Positions 1 through 9,736 are shown, numbered from the stretch's first letter. The stretch: DNA of 64,000 nt from Planctomycetota bacterium (GCA_022711465.1 JAKLEZ010000001.1:186001-250000); one strand, 5' to 3'. A program made the numbers and translations. The notes: a model not told the origin generated them from the letters alone.

Positions 1-1167
1 GACAGCTACAACTGCTATTGGCGGATGCCCTTTCGCAAGTCCGCCCGCATCGAGATCATTAACCAGAGCAAGGACAAGAACATCAACTGGTTCTACTACA
101 ACGTGGACTGGATCGAGAAGAAGACGGTCCCTGACAACACCATGTACTTCTGCGCCAAGTACCGCCAGGAATACCCACAGGTGGCCGGCCGCGACTACAT
201 CGTGCTCGACGCCGACGGCCCGGGCCACTACGTCGGCGCCGTGCTGTCGGTCCGGACCCGCAGCCCGCAATGGTTCGGCGAGGGCGATGAACTCGTCTAC
301 ATCGACGGCGAAGAGTCCCCCTCCATCCGCGGCACCGGCACCGAAGACTACTTCCTATCCGCCTTCGGCCTCAAGGAATGCAGCACGCCCTACTTCGGCG
401 TGCCATATCTCAACACCCAGGTTCGCATCGTCGGCCAGCGAACGTGCAGCTACCGCTGGCACCTGTACGACCCCATCGTCTTTGAGAAGAGCATCAAGGT
501 GGCCTTCGAGCACTACGGCTGGATGACCAAGGATGAGAACCCCAAGTACGAGCAGCTTAACTGGAACGAGCGCGAGGATGACTTCGCCAGCGTCGCCTTC
601 TGGTACCAGATGGGTCCGGCCAAGGACTTCGCCCCGAGTACAACCGCCGAGCAGCGCCGACTGCCCAACATCGAGAGGGTCGTTGTCTGGGGCAAGGACC
701 TGCAGGGCCAGGCCTGTCACAGCCCGGGCGAGACCAAGCTGCAGAAGGGACCGGAGTATCGCGAATCCGGCAACCAGCTCGTGTTCTCACCCTCCGACGA
801 GAGTGGGGCGTGGATTGAAGGCCAGTTCGAGATCAAGGAGAAGGAGCCGCTCCGCCTGCTGCTGGTCATGACCAAGTCTCCGGACGGGGGCATCTGGCAG
901 CCGTCGCTCAACGGCATCAAACTCGGCAAGCCGATCGACCTCTACGCCGCGAAAGTGGAGGTGCCCGAGTTCCATCTGATGGACTTCTGGCCCGATCCCG
1001 GCCGGTACGCCCTCCGGCTCGAATGCACGGGCAAGAACGCCAACTCCTCAGGACGCCATCTCGGCCTGGACAGCATTCGCCTGCGTGAACGCCGGCCAAG
1101 GGTCAAGGAGTATGGCCACGAGAAGAACTGGAACTGGAAAGAGAAGCAGGTGCTGAACAACTACTGA
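1..1167 (+). CDS. DUF2961/GH172-type glycoside hydrolase (5' partial)
   Basis: The reading frame is open from base 1, so the N-terminus lies outside the window; 388 residues are visible. The stretch around WRMPFRKSARIEI, the segment VYIDGEE and the block GTGTEDYF are typical of the DUF2961 family, now classed as GH172. Characterised GH172 members act on alpha-fructofuranosyl or alpha-D-arabinofuranosyl bonds; the substrate here is unknown. After the catalytic region (to about residue 210) comes a C-terminal beta-rich part of about 170 residues that may bind carbohydrate. It converges on another DUF2961 protein on the opposite strand, only 61 bases away. No EF-hand tail is present, unlike that neighbour. 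The family call is firm, the reaction is not. Confidence 0.85.
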   Translation, partial: DSYNCYWRMPFRKSARIEIINQSKDKNINWFYYNVDWIEKKTVPDNTMYFCAKYRQEYPQVAGRDYIVLDADGPGHYVGAVLSVRTRSPQWFGEGDELVYIDGEESPSIRGTGTEDYFLSAFGLKECSTPYFGVPYLNTQVRIVGQRTCSYRWHLYDPIVFEKSIKVAFEHYGWMTKDENPKYEQLNWNEREDDFASVAFWYQMGPAKDFAPSTTAEQRRLPNIERVVVWGKDLQGQACHSPGETKLQKGPEYRESGNQLVFSPSDESGAWIEGQFEIKEKEPLRLLLVMTKSPDGGIWQPSLNGIKLGKPIDLYAAKVEVPEFHLMDFWPDPGRYALRLECTGKNANSSGRHLGLDSIRLRERRPRVKEYGHEKNWNWKEKQVLNNY

Positions 1168-1228
1168 GCCGGCCCTCGCCGGCCGTTGGAGATGGCCTCA
1201 CGACGGACGAGACCCTGAACGGGCACAG

Positions 1229-3847
1229 TCAACGAGGACAATCGTCGCCTGGCAGAATGCCGGCACCGCTGAGGCAGCTTCGGAAAATCGCCATGTCCTC
1301 CTGATCCACATAGTTGTTGTCGTCGTCGAGCAGCGCGTCCTGGCAAGCGATCGACGGCGGCTTCAGGGTGGCACCCGTCAGGCAGGCCTGGAGATGGGCG
1401 AAGTCCTCCAGATCCACGTCCCCGTCGCCGTCGAAATCGGCTCTCGCCGGGGGATTCGCGGGCGGGTACAGCGAATACACCCGGTAATGGAACTCGGTCC
1501 AGTCAGATTCCGAGGAGGCGTTCTCGATTCGTATGGCGAGCCAGCGCTGGTTGTGGGTGAGGGCGGGCGGAATCATGAACTCGGAATCGCGGAAGCGATG
1601 CGAGCTATTCGATCCTGCGTCATACCAGACGCCTGCCAGGACCTCGTTCACGTAGACCCGGGCGGTCTGGTTGCCCGTGCCGTAATCCATGCGCCGTCGC
1701 AGCAGAACCGAACGACATCCGCGGGCGATCCCGACGGTGAACGCCGACTGCCCGACGGAGACGGCCAGGTGTCGGCCGCTGTCCGAGAGGGTCACGTTGT
1801 CGTCATCGCCTTCGTAGGTGTGGGTCAACGTGATCCAATCGCCGCCCTGGATCACGGCATAGGCATGGGCGGCCTCGGATGCCGAGTCCCCAACGTCAAG
1901 CTCGTCGGTCAGGATCGCGGTGACCTCGGGCCGCTTGTAGCAGAAGGCCACCGACGCGATGTCATTGTTGAAATCGTTGACCGCACCGTGCTCGATGCCG
2001 ACGCGGATCGAGGCGTTGAACGGGATCAGATCACTAAGGAAGAACCGGTAAGCGACGGTGGTATCGCCGGACGCCATCTCGTGAACCGGGTTGCCGTGCA
2101 CGGGCAGGGTGAAGGTGCCGCGGTTGAAGTACCATCCTCCGTTGAAGAGGTCCTCGGTGCCGGTGCCGTACAGGGCCGGGGTGAGGGCGCCGTCCACATA
2201 GATCCGCTCATCGCCTTCGAGGTAGCCGCGGTTGCCGTCCGAGCTGTGCATCATCTCCACGACCCCCACGAAGTGCCCGGTGCCCGTCTCATCGAGGATG
2301 GTGTAATCCCTGCCGGTGGTGGTGGGCGACTCGCTCCGGTGGAGGGCGTGGAAGTAACCGAGGTTTTCCGGCATCCGTGCAGTGGGCGTATAGCGGAGCA
2401 GGAACTCGGCGGAACTGATGGCCTGCGTGCCTCCGTTGACGAGTTGCACGCGGGCTCCGGTCGCGAAGGGCATGGGGAAGTAGCAGTAGAGCGTCTCATT
2501 CAGGATGCCGACCGGCAGGGCCTTGACCCGGGCGGGTCCGGTGCCGGCTCCAAAGAAGAGCGCCAGCGGGGCGTCGACCGCCGGTGTCGGCTCATTGTCC
2601 CAAGAGATCACCAGCCGGCTTTTCTGGAGAATCTCGCGGAACGGCCCGGTTGGGGCGACGTAGTAGTCGAAGGTGCGCGTGCCGCTCCATGTCTGGTTGG
2701 TGATCGCATACTGATGAGCCGACTCGGAAGCGGGGTGGCCGACATCGAGTTGGTCGGTCGGGCTCGACTGGCCGGCCACCTGGCTGTAGATCCAGTAGTA
2801 GAACTCGTTCCAGTCGAGGCAGGCACTGACGAAGCGGATTTCCACACTGAGCCTCGACTTGCCGGCCGTCAAGCTGGCGGGTAGGTCGAAGACGGCGTCG
2901 AAGAACATACCGCCGCCGGACCCGCCCGGGGTGTACCACTCACCGGCGGAGAGCCCGTCAATGTACACCGCACCTCTCTGGTCACAGATGCCGTAGTCGA
3001 TTCGGCGGACCAGTCGCACACCCTGGTTGGCGGGGTCGATCGCGACGCGGAAGTTGACCTTGCCGGTGAAGGCCCTGCCGTCGTCGGTCACGGTCGTTTG
3101 GTCGGGAACCTGCATGCCCGGAAGGCGGATCTCGATACCCTGAACGGTACCGGCACCAACCAGTTCGCCCAGCGTGACCGTCTGCCCGGCGGCGATGGTG
3201 ACCGTTCGGCTGAGACTCTGGCTGCCGGGGGCGGGATTGACACCGGCGTTCTGCCAGAGTGTTCGCGCGGCGGAGGAGGCTTCTCCGCCGGTGAAGGTCG
3301 TGATTCCCGAGTCATCGGCGTACATCTGGTAGGTGATGTTGTAGTAGTGTCCGACCCCGGTGGTGGTGATGCGGCAACCGGTGCGAAACGGAATGGGCAG
3401 ATAGCAGATGAAGCCGCCGGAGGAGACCATGTCGTTCCCGACCAAGGGCGAGAGGAACGGCGGCACCGTGCCGCTGAAGAAGTCGCCGAGGGGCATTTCG
3501 ACAGCCGGGGCCATGGCCTGTTCGAGGTAGATGCGCACGAAGCCCGTCGAACTCTGGCCGGTCATCCAGATGCGATACACACAGCCGGGGCCGAGGACAT
3601 CAAGCAGGACTTTCTCCTCTCCGACAAGGGCGCGATAGTGGCCGGTGTCACCATTCCCACCGGACGGATCGTGGCTGGACGCCTGGCAGGTTCTGACGGC
3701 ATCCCGAAGTTCCATGAGGCGGCCCCACTGGGTCAGGGCGTCGAGCCCGACGGGCTCGCCGCCCGACACCGCGCCGGCCAGCACCGGAAGCAAGGCGGCT
3801 GCCGTGACCATGGTGCCGATCATCCGCGTCGGCTGGGATGGAGCCAT
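1229..3847 (-). CDS. Secreted DUF2961/GH172-like protein with dockerin-like EF-hand tail
   Basis: This is an 872-residue protein with a signal peptide (MAPSQPTRMIG, then a hydrophobic run ending LAGAVSGG). I chose the ATG at 3847 because GGGAGGAGGG lies just upstream; the frame stays open to 3889. The N-terminal block with SSHDPSGGNGDTGHY and a later block with GTGTEDLF match the DUF2961 core. The core is split by an inserted beta-rich region. A module beginning TDQLDVGHPASESAHQYAI recurs as TDELDVGDSASEAAHAYAV further on. The last 72 residues hold two EF-hand-like loops (DFDGDGDVDLEDF and DDDNNYVDQEDM), the dockerin-like tail common on secreted proteins of Phycisphaerae-type Planctomycetota. 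Likely exported and acting on a furanoside polysaccharide (inference). Confidence 0.82.
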   Translation of the reverse strand: MAPSQPTRMIGTMVTAAALLPVLAGAVSGGEPVGLDALTQWGRLMELRDAVRTCQASSHDPSGGNGDTGHYRALVGEEKVLLDVLGPGCVYRIWMTGQSSTGFVRIYLEQAMAPAVEMPLGDFFSGTVPPFLSPLVGNDMVSSGGFICYLPIPFRTGCRITTTGVGHYYNITYQMYADDSGITTFTGGEASSAARTLWQNAGVNPAPGSQSLSRTVTIAAGQTVTLGELVGAGTVQGIEIRLPGMQVPDQTTVTDDGRAFTGKVNFRVAIDPANQGVRLVRRIDYGICDQRGAVYIDGLSAGEWYTPGGSGGGMFFDAVFDLPASLTAGKSRLSVEIRFVSACLDWNEFYYWIYSQVAGQSSPTDQLDVGHPASESAHQYAITNQTWSGTRTFDYYVAPTGPFREILQKSRLVISWDNEPTPAVDAPLALFFGAGTGPARVKALPVGILNETLYCYFPMPFATGARVQLVNGGTQAISSAEFLLRYTPTARMPENLGYFHALHRSESPTTTGRDYTILDETGTGHFVGVVEMMHSSDGNRGYLEGDERIYVDGALTPALYGTGTEDLFNGGWYFNRGTFTLPVHGNPVHEMASGDTTVAYRFFLSDLIPFNASIRVGIEHGAVNDFNNDIASVAFCYKRPEVTAILTDELDVGDSASEAAHAYAVIQGGDWITLTHTYEGDDDNVTLSDSGRHLAVSVGQSAFTVGIARGCRSVLLRRRMDYGTGNQTARVYVNEVLAGVWYDAGSNSSHRFRDSEFMIPPALTHNQRWLAIRIENASSESDWTEFHYRVYSLYPPANPPARADFDGDGDVDLEDFAHLQACLTGATLKPPSIACQDALLDDDNNYVDQEDMAIFRSCLSGAGILPGDDCPR

Positions 3848-4612
3848 CCTCGCCCTCCTCCCGCAAAACCGCCCCAACTTGGCGCACAAAGGGAATACAT
3901 CCCCACTGACTCCGCACGCTGATTGCCATTATAGCTGAAGGGGCGACTACTTCGGAAGGATACGGGCTTGGGGGTGGAAAGGAAGCGATTCACTTGGATC
4001 CTCCGCACCCCGGGCGAGTCCAGCACGATGGCGATCTCGCCATCACCTCGCGCCGGACAGCCTGCCCGCCGTGGGTGGTGCGTCACCCCAGCGGCAGGAT
4101 CGCTGCCCTGGACTCCGTCGTGACGACGGCAGCCAGGGCCCTCTCCCGCAAAATGACCGTTCCGTGACGCAAAACGGGAAGTCATTTCGCTTGACGGTCC
4201 GACTCCATTCCAGTATAGGGGAATGAGGAGGAGCTCATTCTGAGAGCCCGCGGGGACCTTCGGGAGCGAAGGGGGGCGTCTGGCTCACTTCCGTTTCCGC
4301 AGAGGTTACGCATCCATGATCCGGTCCCCTGGAGATGTCCAGCAGGGCTCTGTGCTGTAAAGCCCTGCGAGGCCATTCCGTCGTCGCGTTGGGGCACCAT
4401 GGCTTTCGCGGCAGCATCTCCTCGTTGACTTCGGGGGCCGGCCGGTCTTTGCGCAGGACACGTGGTGGCATGCGGAGGGAAAACAAAAGTGGACAAGATG
4501 TCTGACGTCTGAAAACGAGTCGATGGTTTTTTTGCTCGAGCGGGGTGATCCCTGGTCAGTGGGCACGTGCTTGCTTCAGGCGCCTCGCGCAAGCTAGATG
4601 GGAGGACATATC
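3848..4612. other. Intergenic region, about 765 bases, with a candidate promoter and hairpins
   Basis: No open frame here has convincing coding character. The region lies between divergent genes. It holds a sigma-70-like promoter candidate pointing right (4191-4219) followed at once by a perfect 7-bp hairpin (4221-4240). A second hairpin (CAGGGCT pairing with AGCCCTG, around 4342-4366) lies further on. The stretch from 4220 to 4612 would be a long untranslated leader for the gene at 4613. I could not match it to a riboswitch family. Confidence 0.5.
4191..4219 (+). promoter_or_regulatory. Candidate sigma-70 promoter (TTGACG-17-TATAGG)
   Basis: TTGACG (4191-4196) is separated by exactly 17 bases from TATAGG (4214-4219). 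Five of six bases fit the -35 consensus and four of six the -10. It points toward the gene at 4613 but would leave a leader of nearly 400 bases. A 7-bp inverted repeat, GAATGAG/CTCATTC with loop GAGGAG, starts two bases after the -10 box. Confidence 0.4.
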
Positions 4613-6481
4613 ATGAAGCACCTCACGTTAGCGGCGGCCTGCATGGCCCTCATGGCGGCGCCCGCTTTGGGGGACTGGGCGGACGACTTCCAGTCGTACG
4701 CACTCAACAGCACGCTGGCCGGTCAGAACGGCTGGGCTGGGTGGGACGGTGGCACCGCGAACGCCATCGCCAGCGACGAGCATGCGAAGTTCGCAGGCGA
4801 CAAGGCGGCCAAGCTGTTCCAGAACGATGACTTGGTCTGTCAACACAGCGGATACACCAGCGGTGGATGGGTGTACAGCGCCAAGCAGTACATCCCCAGC
4901 AGCCAGAAAGGAGCCGGCAGCACCTTCTTCATTCTGATGAACAACTACAACGTTGGCGGTGCCAAGGGCTGGGCTGTGACATTGAAGTTCAACCTCAACC
5001 TCGACCTGGTGTTTGACATCGAGGGCGGATACGTTCCGGTTCCCATCACCTACGACGCATGGATGGACATCCGGGTCGAAATCGATCTGGACCGCAACCT
5101 CCGGAATACCTACTACGGGGGCACGCTGGTCGGCAGCGCCCCTTGGTATGACCGCGACGACCCCGCCAATCACGCCAAGTCGATCGCCGCATTGGACCTC
5201 TGGGCCGATGTCGCCGGCAACCCCGTGTACTACGACGACTTGTCGATCACACCCTGGACTCCCACCCCGCCGCCGGTGCGAACCGACGACTTGACCACCT
5301 ATCCGGGCCGCGAGGCGCGATACCTGGTCAACCTGGGCCGGGCATTCGGGGACACGAGCGTCACCGGCACCGGCATGCCCAGCCTGCTGCATGAGATCAC
5401 CAGCGGAGGTGGAAACCAGCAGCCCTGGTGGCGGATCAACGACGGCAACCCGCACGGCAACAGCGTCATGGTGACCTTCAGCGGCAGCAACCCTGACTTC
5501 TTCGGGTACAAGTTCAAGCTGCCTGCCACGGTGAAGCAGGTCGTTTGGTGGAATCAGGCCTACTTCTATTGGGAGGATGGTGGGACTTTCGCAGCCACGC
5601 CTGAGCTGCAGTACCTCGATGCCCCGAACGGCACCTGGCAGACCATCGCCGATGTGACCTGGGACCGGGCGTACCTCACCACCTACGGCCCCGGTTGCCG
5701 GAAGTACGAAGTCACGTTGAACACCCCGGTCGAACATGCCTGGGGCATCCGCTTCATCGGCAACGCTTCGGAAACCCCCGGCCCGGGTTCGAACGCGGCG
5801 GTGGATGACGACGGGGATATCGCGGGGGCAGGCTTTGTCGGCGTCACCGAGATGACGCTGTACGGCGAAGTGGAATTGGGGGCCCTCGACCTGAGCAACA
5901 ATCTGGCCTTCGGGGCCACCGCGATCGCCAACGACTCGCAGTACTCGAACTGGGTGAGCCTGACCAACGGCGCCACCGAGGAAGGCAACTATGACACCAC
6001 GTGGAGTCCGGCCCATTCCACGCCCGCTCACGAAGACTACCTGGGCGTCATTTGGGCGACTCCTCAGAACAACGTGGCCGCGATGGGCGTCACCTTCGCC
6101 GGCTTTGGGGACGGCGGCTATTTCGATCCCTGCAGCAACCTGCGTATCGAGTACACCACCGACGGGAGCAACTGGATCGCGGTCAGCGGCCTGGATCTCG
6201 GCCGCTACAGTGAGGATTGGACCATCCTGCGGGCATCCAGTTGGGGCCCCGACACCTCCTTCCTCTTCCGTTTCGATCCGGTGAGCGGGATCACCGGCCT
6301 GCGGATCATCGGCAACCCGGACGGCTACAGTGGCGACGCCGATGGATTCATCGGCGCTTCGGAGTTGGAGGTGTTTGCGAACAAGGTGACCGGCCTGTCC
6401 TCCGCGAAAGCGGTCCAGCCGGCCTTGAGCCATCGCATCGTGAACACCCTTCAGTACGTGTGGACCATCGTCGCGCTGTGA
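4613..6481 (+). CDS. Secreted protein: LamG-like domain plus discoidin-like repeat region
   Basis: The protein has 622 residues. The start at 4613 is set by GGGAGGA just upstream and by the signal peptide MKHLTLAAACMALMAAPALG. Residues about 22-214 look like a concanavalin/LamG-type jelly roll (WADDFQSYALNS near the start, YYDDLSITPW at its end). Residues about 225-612 hold a second region opening DDLTTYPGREARYLVNLGR, which recurs in the next gene (DLTTYPGVEGRYMVNLGR). Both copies contain two halves ending in LTVYGE- or LEVF-type strands, like discoidin/F5-8 sugar-binding folds. No catalytic motif was recognised and the EF-hand tail of its neighbour is missing. Probably an extracellular carbohydrate-binding protein, made with the following gene. 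Confidence 0.75.
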   Translation: MKHLTLAAACMALMAAPALGDWADDFQSYALNSTLAGQNGWAGWDGGTANAIASDEHAKFAGDKAAKLFQNDDLVCQHSGYTSGGWVYSAKQYIPSSQKGAGSTFFILMNNYNVGGAKGWAVTLKFNLNLDLVFDIEGGYVPVPITYDAWMDIRVEIDLDRNLRNTYYGGTLVGSAPWYDRDDPANHAKSIAALDLWADVAGNPVYYDDLSITPWTPTPPPVRTDDLTTYPGREARYLVNLGRAFGDTSVTGTGMPSLLHEITSGGGNQQPWWRINDGNPHGNSVMVTFSGSNPDFFGYKFKLPATVKQVVWWNQAYFYWEDGGTFAATPELQYLDAPNGTWQTIADVTWDRAYLTTYGPGCRKYEVTLNTPVEHAWGIRFIGNASETPGPGSNAAVDDDGDIAGAGFVGVTEMTLYGEVELGALDLSNNLAFGATAIANDSQYSNWVSLTNGATEEGNYDTTWSPAHSTPAHEDYLGVIWATPQNNVAAMGVTFAGFGDGGYFDPCSNLRIEYTTDGSNWIAVSGLDLGRYSEDWTILRASSWGPDTSFLFRFDPVSGITGLRIIGNPDGYSGDADGFIGASELEVFANKVTGLSSAKAVQPALSHRIVNTLQYVWTIVAL

Positions 6482-6507
6482 GCGGACGTCATGAAAGGAG
6501 CCTACCA

Positions 6508-7872
6508 ATGAGAACGAAGACAATCGTAGCTGTATGCCTCGCTGCGTTGGTGGCCGGGACGTCTGCCCAGGCCGCCGACCTCACGACCTACCCCGGCGTC
6601 GAAGGACGCTACATGGTGAATCTCGGCCGCAGTGGGGGCCAGACGGCCTTTGAATGGACCGGCTTCCCCAGCGGCCTGTTCGACTATATCAGTCACCTGC
6701 ACGGCGCCTCCTGGACGATGAACGACGGTGACATCAACTCCTACTGCGATACCTACGGCGGCCCGAATCCGGAGTTCTTCGGATATCGGTTCAAGCTGCA
6801 GGCCAAGACGGTTACCGGCCTGGCCTACACGAACCGGACGTTCTGGGACGGCGGAACGTTCAGCGCCACGCCGGATGTGCAATACCTGGACGACGTCCAC
6901 GGCTCGTGGCTCACCGTGCCCGCGGCCAACGTCGTCTGGGACACGCCGTATCTCACGACCTACGACGGCGGCAGTCGCCAGTACAACATCACCTTCGCCA
7001 CGCCTCTGACCAACGTGTGGGGCATCCGCCTGTACGGCGAGTCTGCGCCGGCCCCGGTGGTCGATCCTCCGGTCGGCGATCCCGGCGGGTTCGTCGGCGT
7101 GGGCGAACTGACGGTCTACGGGGAACTCAACCTCGGCGAGCTCAACCTGCAGAAGAACATCGCCTTGGGGGCGGCCCCCTACATGAGTCACTTCAGCTCG
7201 TGGTCCGGGCCGGCCGAGAAGCTGACCGACGGCGATCTGACCTCTGCGGTCGACACCTTCGGTGCCCGAGGCGAGGATGCCCTGGGTGTGCTGTGGGAAT
7301 CGGAACAGTTCCATGTGGCCGCCATTGGCGTGATGCTCAACCAGTACAGTGACGGCGGCGTCTTCAGCGATGCCTGCACCCACCCTCTCCGCGTCGAGTA
7401 CACAACCGACGGCAGCACCTGGACGGAAGTGACCGGGCTCGACAAGGGCCGGTACACCGACGAATGGACCAGCATCGGCCGGTGGGGGTTCAACCCGCAG
7501 GTGGCCTGGCTGTTCACCTTCGACGAGTTGAACGGCATCAAGGGTCTGCGGATCATCGGCAACGGCACGCCGCGGGGCGGTGATACCGACGGATTTGTCG
7601 GGGCTTTCGAGCTGGAAGTGTTCGGCAACCCGTTTGTGGGCCAGATATGCGACTACGACAACGACGGCGACGTGGACGGCATGGATCTGGCTCTCTTCGT
7701 GCAGACCCCGGAGGCCGTGGCCTGCGTTACGGGGCCCACGATTGCGGTGAACGCGGCCTGCAAGACCCGCGACCTGGACAAGGATGGCGACGTGGACCAG
7801 ATGGATTTCGGCGTGTTCCAGCTGTGCTACAGCGGTTCGGGGATCCCCCTGAACCCGCACTGCGGCGAGTGA
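6508..7872 (+). CDS. Secreted discoidin-like protein with dockerin-like EF-hand tail
   Basis: The protein has 454 residues. The start at 6508 is preceded by AAAGGAG (6494-6500) and gives a clean signal peptide, MRTKTIVAVCLAALVAGTSA, ending QA before ADLTTYPG. The mature part is a paralogue of residues 225-612 of the upstream protein, 26 bases away in the same direction, so the pair arose by duplication of the domain. The last 80 or so residues hold two EF-hand loops, DYDNDGDVDGMDLALF and DLDKDGDVDQMDFGVF, as in the protein ending at 1229. Function unknown; extracellular carbohydrate or surface binding is likely. A strong terminator follows. Confidence 0.75.
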   Translation: MRTKTIVAVCLAALVAGTSAQAADLTTYPGVEGRYMVNLGRSGGQTAFEWTGFPSGLFDYISHLHGASWTMNDGDINSYCDTYGGPNPEFFGYRFKLQAKTVTGLAYTNRTFWDGGTFSATPDVQYLDDVHGSWLTVPAANVVWDTPYLTTYDGGSRQYNITFATPLTNVWGIRLYGESAPAPVVDPPVGDPGGFVGVGELTVYGELNLGELNLQKNIALGAAPYMSHFSSWSGPAEKLTDGDLTSAVDTFGARGEDALGVLWESEQFHVAAIGVMLNQYSDGGVFSDACTHPLRVEYTTDGSTWTEVTGLDKGRYTDEWTSIGRWGFNPQVAWLFTFDELNGIKGLRIIGNGTPRGGDTDGFVGAFELEVFGNPFVGQICDYDNDGDVDGMDLALFVQTPEAVACVTGPTIAVNAACKTRDLDKDGDVDQMDFGVFQLCYSGSGIPLNPHCGE

Positions 7873-7906
7873 CCCTCGCGGATCGGCAGGAATCCTGAGC
7901 CTTTTT

Positions 7907-7943
7907 GCCGCGCGACGAGCCGTCGGTTCGCCGCGCGGCTTTT
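7907..7943 (+). terminator. Rho-independent terminator
   Basis: GCCGCGCG (7907-7914) pairs with CGCGCGGC (7932-7939). Inside it, CGAGCC pairs with GGTTCG around the loop GTC. A T-run (7940-7943) follows, then CTGT. The T-run lies on the plus side only, so it ends transcription of the gene stopping at 7872. Confidence 0.75.
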
Positions 7944-8035
7944 CTGTCGCCGTCCGGGGGCGAGAGAATCCCGCAGCACCGACGCCGCGTCTCCGGCCGG
8001 CGAACCAGGGGACAGCGATTGTCGCTCTCTTCCGC

Positions 8036-9736
8036 TCAATCCCGGGTCGCGATACGTTCCACTTCTTCGAGCGTGGTTGTGCCGTCGATCACCTTCCTGC
8101 AGGCACTTTCCAGCAGGCTCTGGTAGGTCCATTCGCCGGCGGCGCGGCGGATGTCGTGGATGGTCTTGGTGGTCATGAGGGCGTCGCGCAGGTTGTCGTT
8201 GAAGTTGAGCAGTTCGAAGACCGCGGTCCGGCCCCAGTAGCCGACATTCATGCACCGGCGGCAGCCGACGTTGGTGTGCAGCAGATCGACACCCTGGCTC
8301 TCCATCTTCATCTTGACCAGTTGGCTGGGTTTGGGCCGGTAGGTCCGCTTGCAGTGCGGGCAGAGCACGCGGACCAGCCGTTGAGCCAGGCACAGCGAAA
8401 TCGAGTTGGCGATCATGTAGGCCTCGGCGCCCAGGTCGAGCAGCCGGAAGATGGATCCGATGGTATCGCGGGCATGCAGGGTGGTGAGGACCAGGTGTCC
8501 GGTCATGGCCGCCTGCATGGCTGTCTGGGCGGTCTCGCGGTCGCGGATTTCGCCGACCAGGATGACGTCGGGGTCCTGCCGAAGCACCGACTTGAGGATG
8601 TGACTGAAGGTCAGGCCCTTGTCGTTGTTGGTTTGGATCTGAGTAATACCCTCCATGTGGTACTCAATCGGATCCTCGATGGTGACCACGTTGCGGCTCT
8701 TGGAGTCGACGGCCCGGAGGGCCGTGTACAAGGTCGTTGTCTTGCCGCTGCCGGTCGGACCGCTGACCAGCATCATGCCGGCGTCGAGTTGGCAGAGTCC
8801 GCGGATCTGCTTGAGCATCAAGGCGGAGAGGCCCAGTTCCTCGAGGTGGGAGGGGACGCCATAGCTATCGAGCACTCGAAGGACGAGCTTCTCGCCGTGC
8901 ATGGTGGGCGTCAGCGACACGCGGCAGTCGATCCGCCGGGTGGCCTCGATGGTCATGCTGCCGTCCTGGATGTTGTGCTTTCCGGTGATATCGAGCTCGG
9001 ACAGGACCTTGACCACGCTGAGCAGCGACCGGGCGACGCCGGCCGGCAAGAGGACAACGGGGACCATCTTGCCGTCAATGCGAAAGCGGACCTGGCAGCC
9101 GTCGTTGACTGGATCGAAGTGCAGGTCGGTCGCCCGGGCGCGGATCGCCCCGTAGCAGAGTAACCGGAGGGTGCGTACCGCCGGGCTGGCCGTCCTGGCG
9201 TTCTGCGGGGTGTGCACTGGTTTGCCAGTATGATCCAGCAGCGAGATCTCGTTGAGCGAGAAACCGGGATCCTCGCCCGTGGTTCGGAGGTTGTTCAGGT
9301 CGCGGCGGGCCTCGCTGACCAGGCGATCCTCGTCCGATGGACCGATTTCATCGCCCAGGGTGTCCTCTTCGATCACCTCGGCGACGGGGAGGTCGACCTG
9401 GGCGTCCACGGCGGTCTCGGACGGCGACACCGGCACGACCGGCGGTATGGACTGCTCGAAGACCCGCAGTGACGTCTGGCCGATGGTGAACGGCTCGCCG
9501 AAGGGAACGAGGATCTGCTCGACGATCCGCCGGCCCCGGAACTTGGTGCCGTTGCGGCTGCCCAGATCGCGAAGCAGCGTTCCACCGGCCACCGGGTGAA
9601 TGCTGCAGTGGGCCCGGCTGGCCCGCTCATCCTCAATGACCACGTCGCTGCCGCCGCTGCGGCCGATGGTGACCTGGCCCGCGGGGAGTTCGAGAACCCG
9701 GGTGCCCTCGGGCGTCGTGATCTGGAGTAGGGCCAT
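8036..9736 (-). CDS. FHA domain fused to GspE/PilB-type secretion or pilus ATPase
   Basis: The protein has 566 residues. Residues 1-95 form a forkhead-associated domain (VTIGRSGGSDVVI, SRAHC, LRDLGSRNGT), which binds phosphothreonine peptides. Residues about 180-560 form a type II secretion/type IV pilus assembly ATPase: Walker A GPTGSGKTT (326-334), Walker B DVILVGEIRD (390-399), the His box LTTLHARDT, and a zinc tetracysteine (C459, C462, C492, C495). The long N-terminal domain usual in PilB/GspE is replaced by the FHA domain. It follows the lipoprotein gene by one base. No pilin, inner-membrane platform or secretin gene is in the window, so which machine it drives is unknown. Confidence 0.88.
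   Translation of the reverse strand: MALLQITTPEGTRVLELPAGQVTIGRSGGSDVVIEDERASRAHCSIHPVAGGTLLRDLGSRNGTKFRGRRIVEQILVPFGEPFTIGQTSLRVFEQSIPPVVPVSPSETAVDAQVDLPVAEVIEEDTLGDEIGPSDEDRLVSEARRDLNNLRTTGEDPGFSLNEISLLDHTGKPVHTPQNARTASPAVRTLRLLCYGAIRARATDLHFDPVNDGCQVRFRIDGKMVPVVLLPAGVARSLLSVVKVLSELDITGKHNIQDGSMTIEATRRIDCRVSLTPTMHGEKLVLRVLDSYGVPSHLEELGLSALMLKQIRGLCQLDAGMMLVSGPTGSGKTTTLYTALRAVDSKSRNVVTIEDPIEYHMEGITQIQTNNDKGLTFSHILKSVLRQDPDVILVGEIRDRETAQTAMQAAMTGHLVLTTLHARDTIGSIFRLLDLGAEAYMIANSISLCLAQRLVRVLCPHCKRTYRPKPSQLVKMKMESQGVDLLHTNVGCRRCMNVGYWGRTAVFELLNFNDNLRDALMTTKTIHDIRRAAGEWTYQSLLESACRKVIDGTTTLEEVERIATRD

Noticed and set aside
1169..1184. GCCGGC-CCTC-GCCGGC hairpin between the two convergent DUF2961 genes, considered as a bidirectional terminator
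   Set aside because: No T-run on either side.
1394..2884. 496-codon open frame on the plus strand
   Set aside because: It runs antisense to the GH172-like gene and is rich in Gly, Val, Arg and His in the manner of a GC-driven shadow; no start signal or domain.
4628..6523. 631-codon open frame on the minus strand
   Set aside because: Antisense shadow of the secreted protein at 4613-6481; no recognisable motif, and a real signal peptide is on the other strand.
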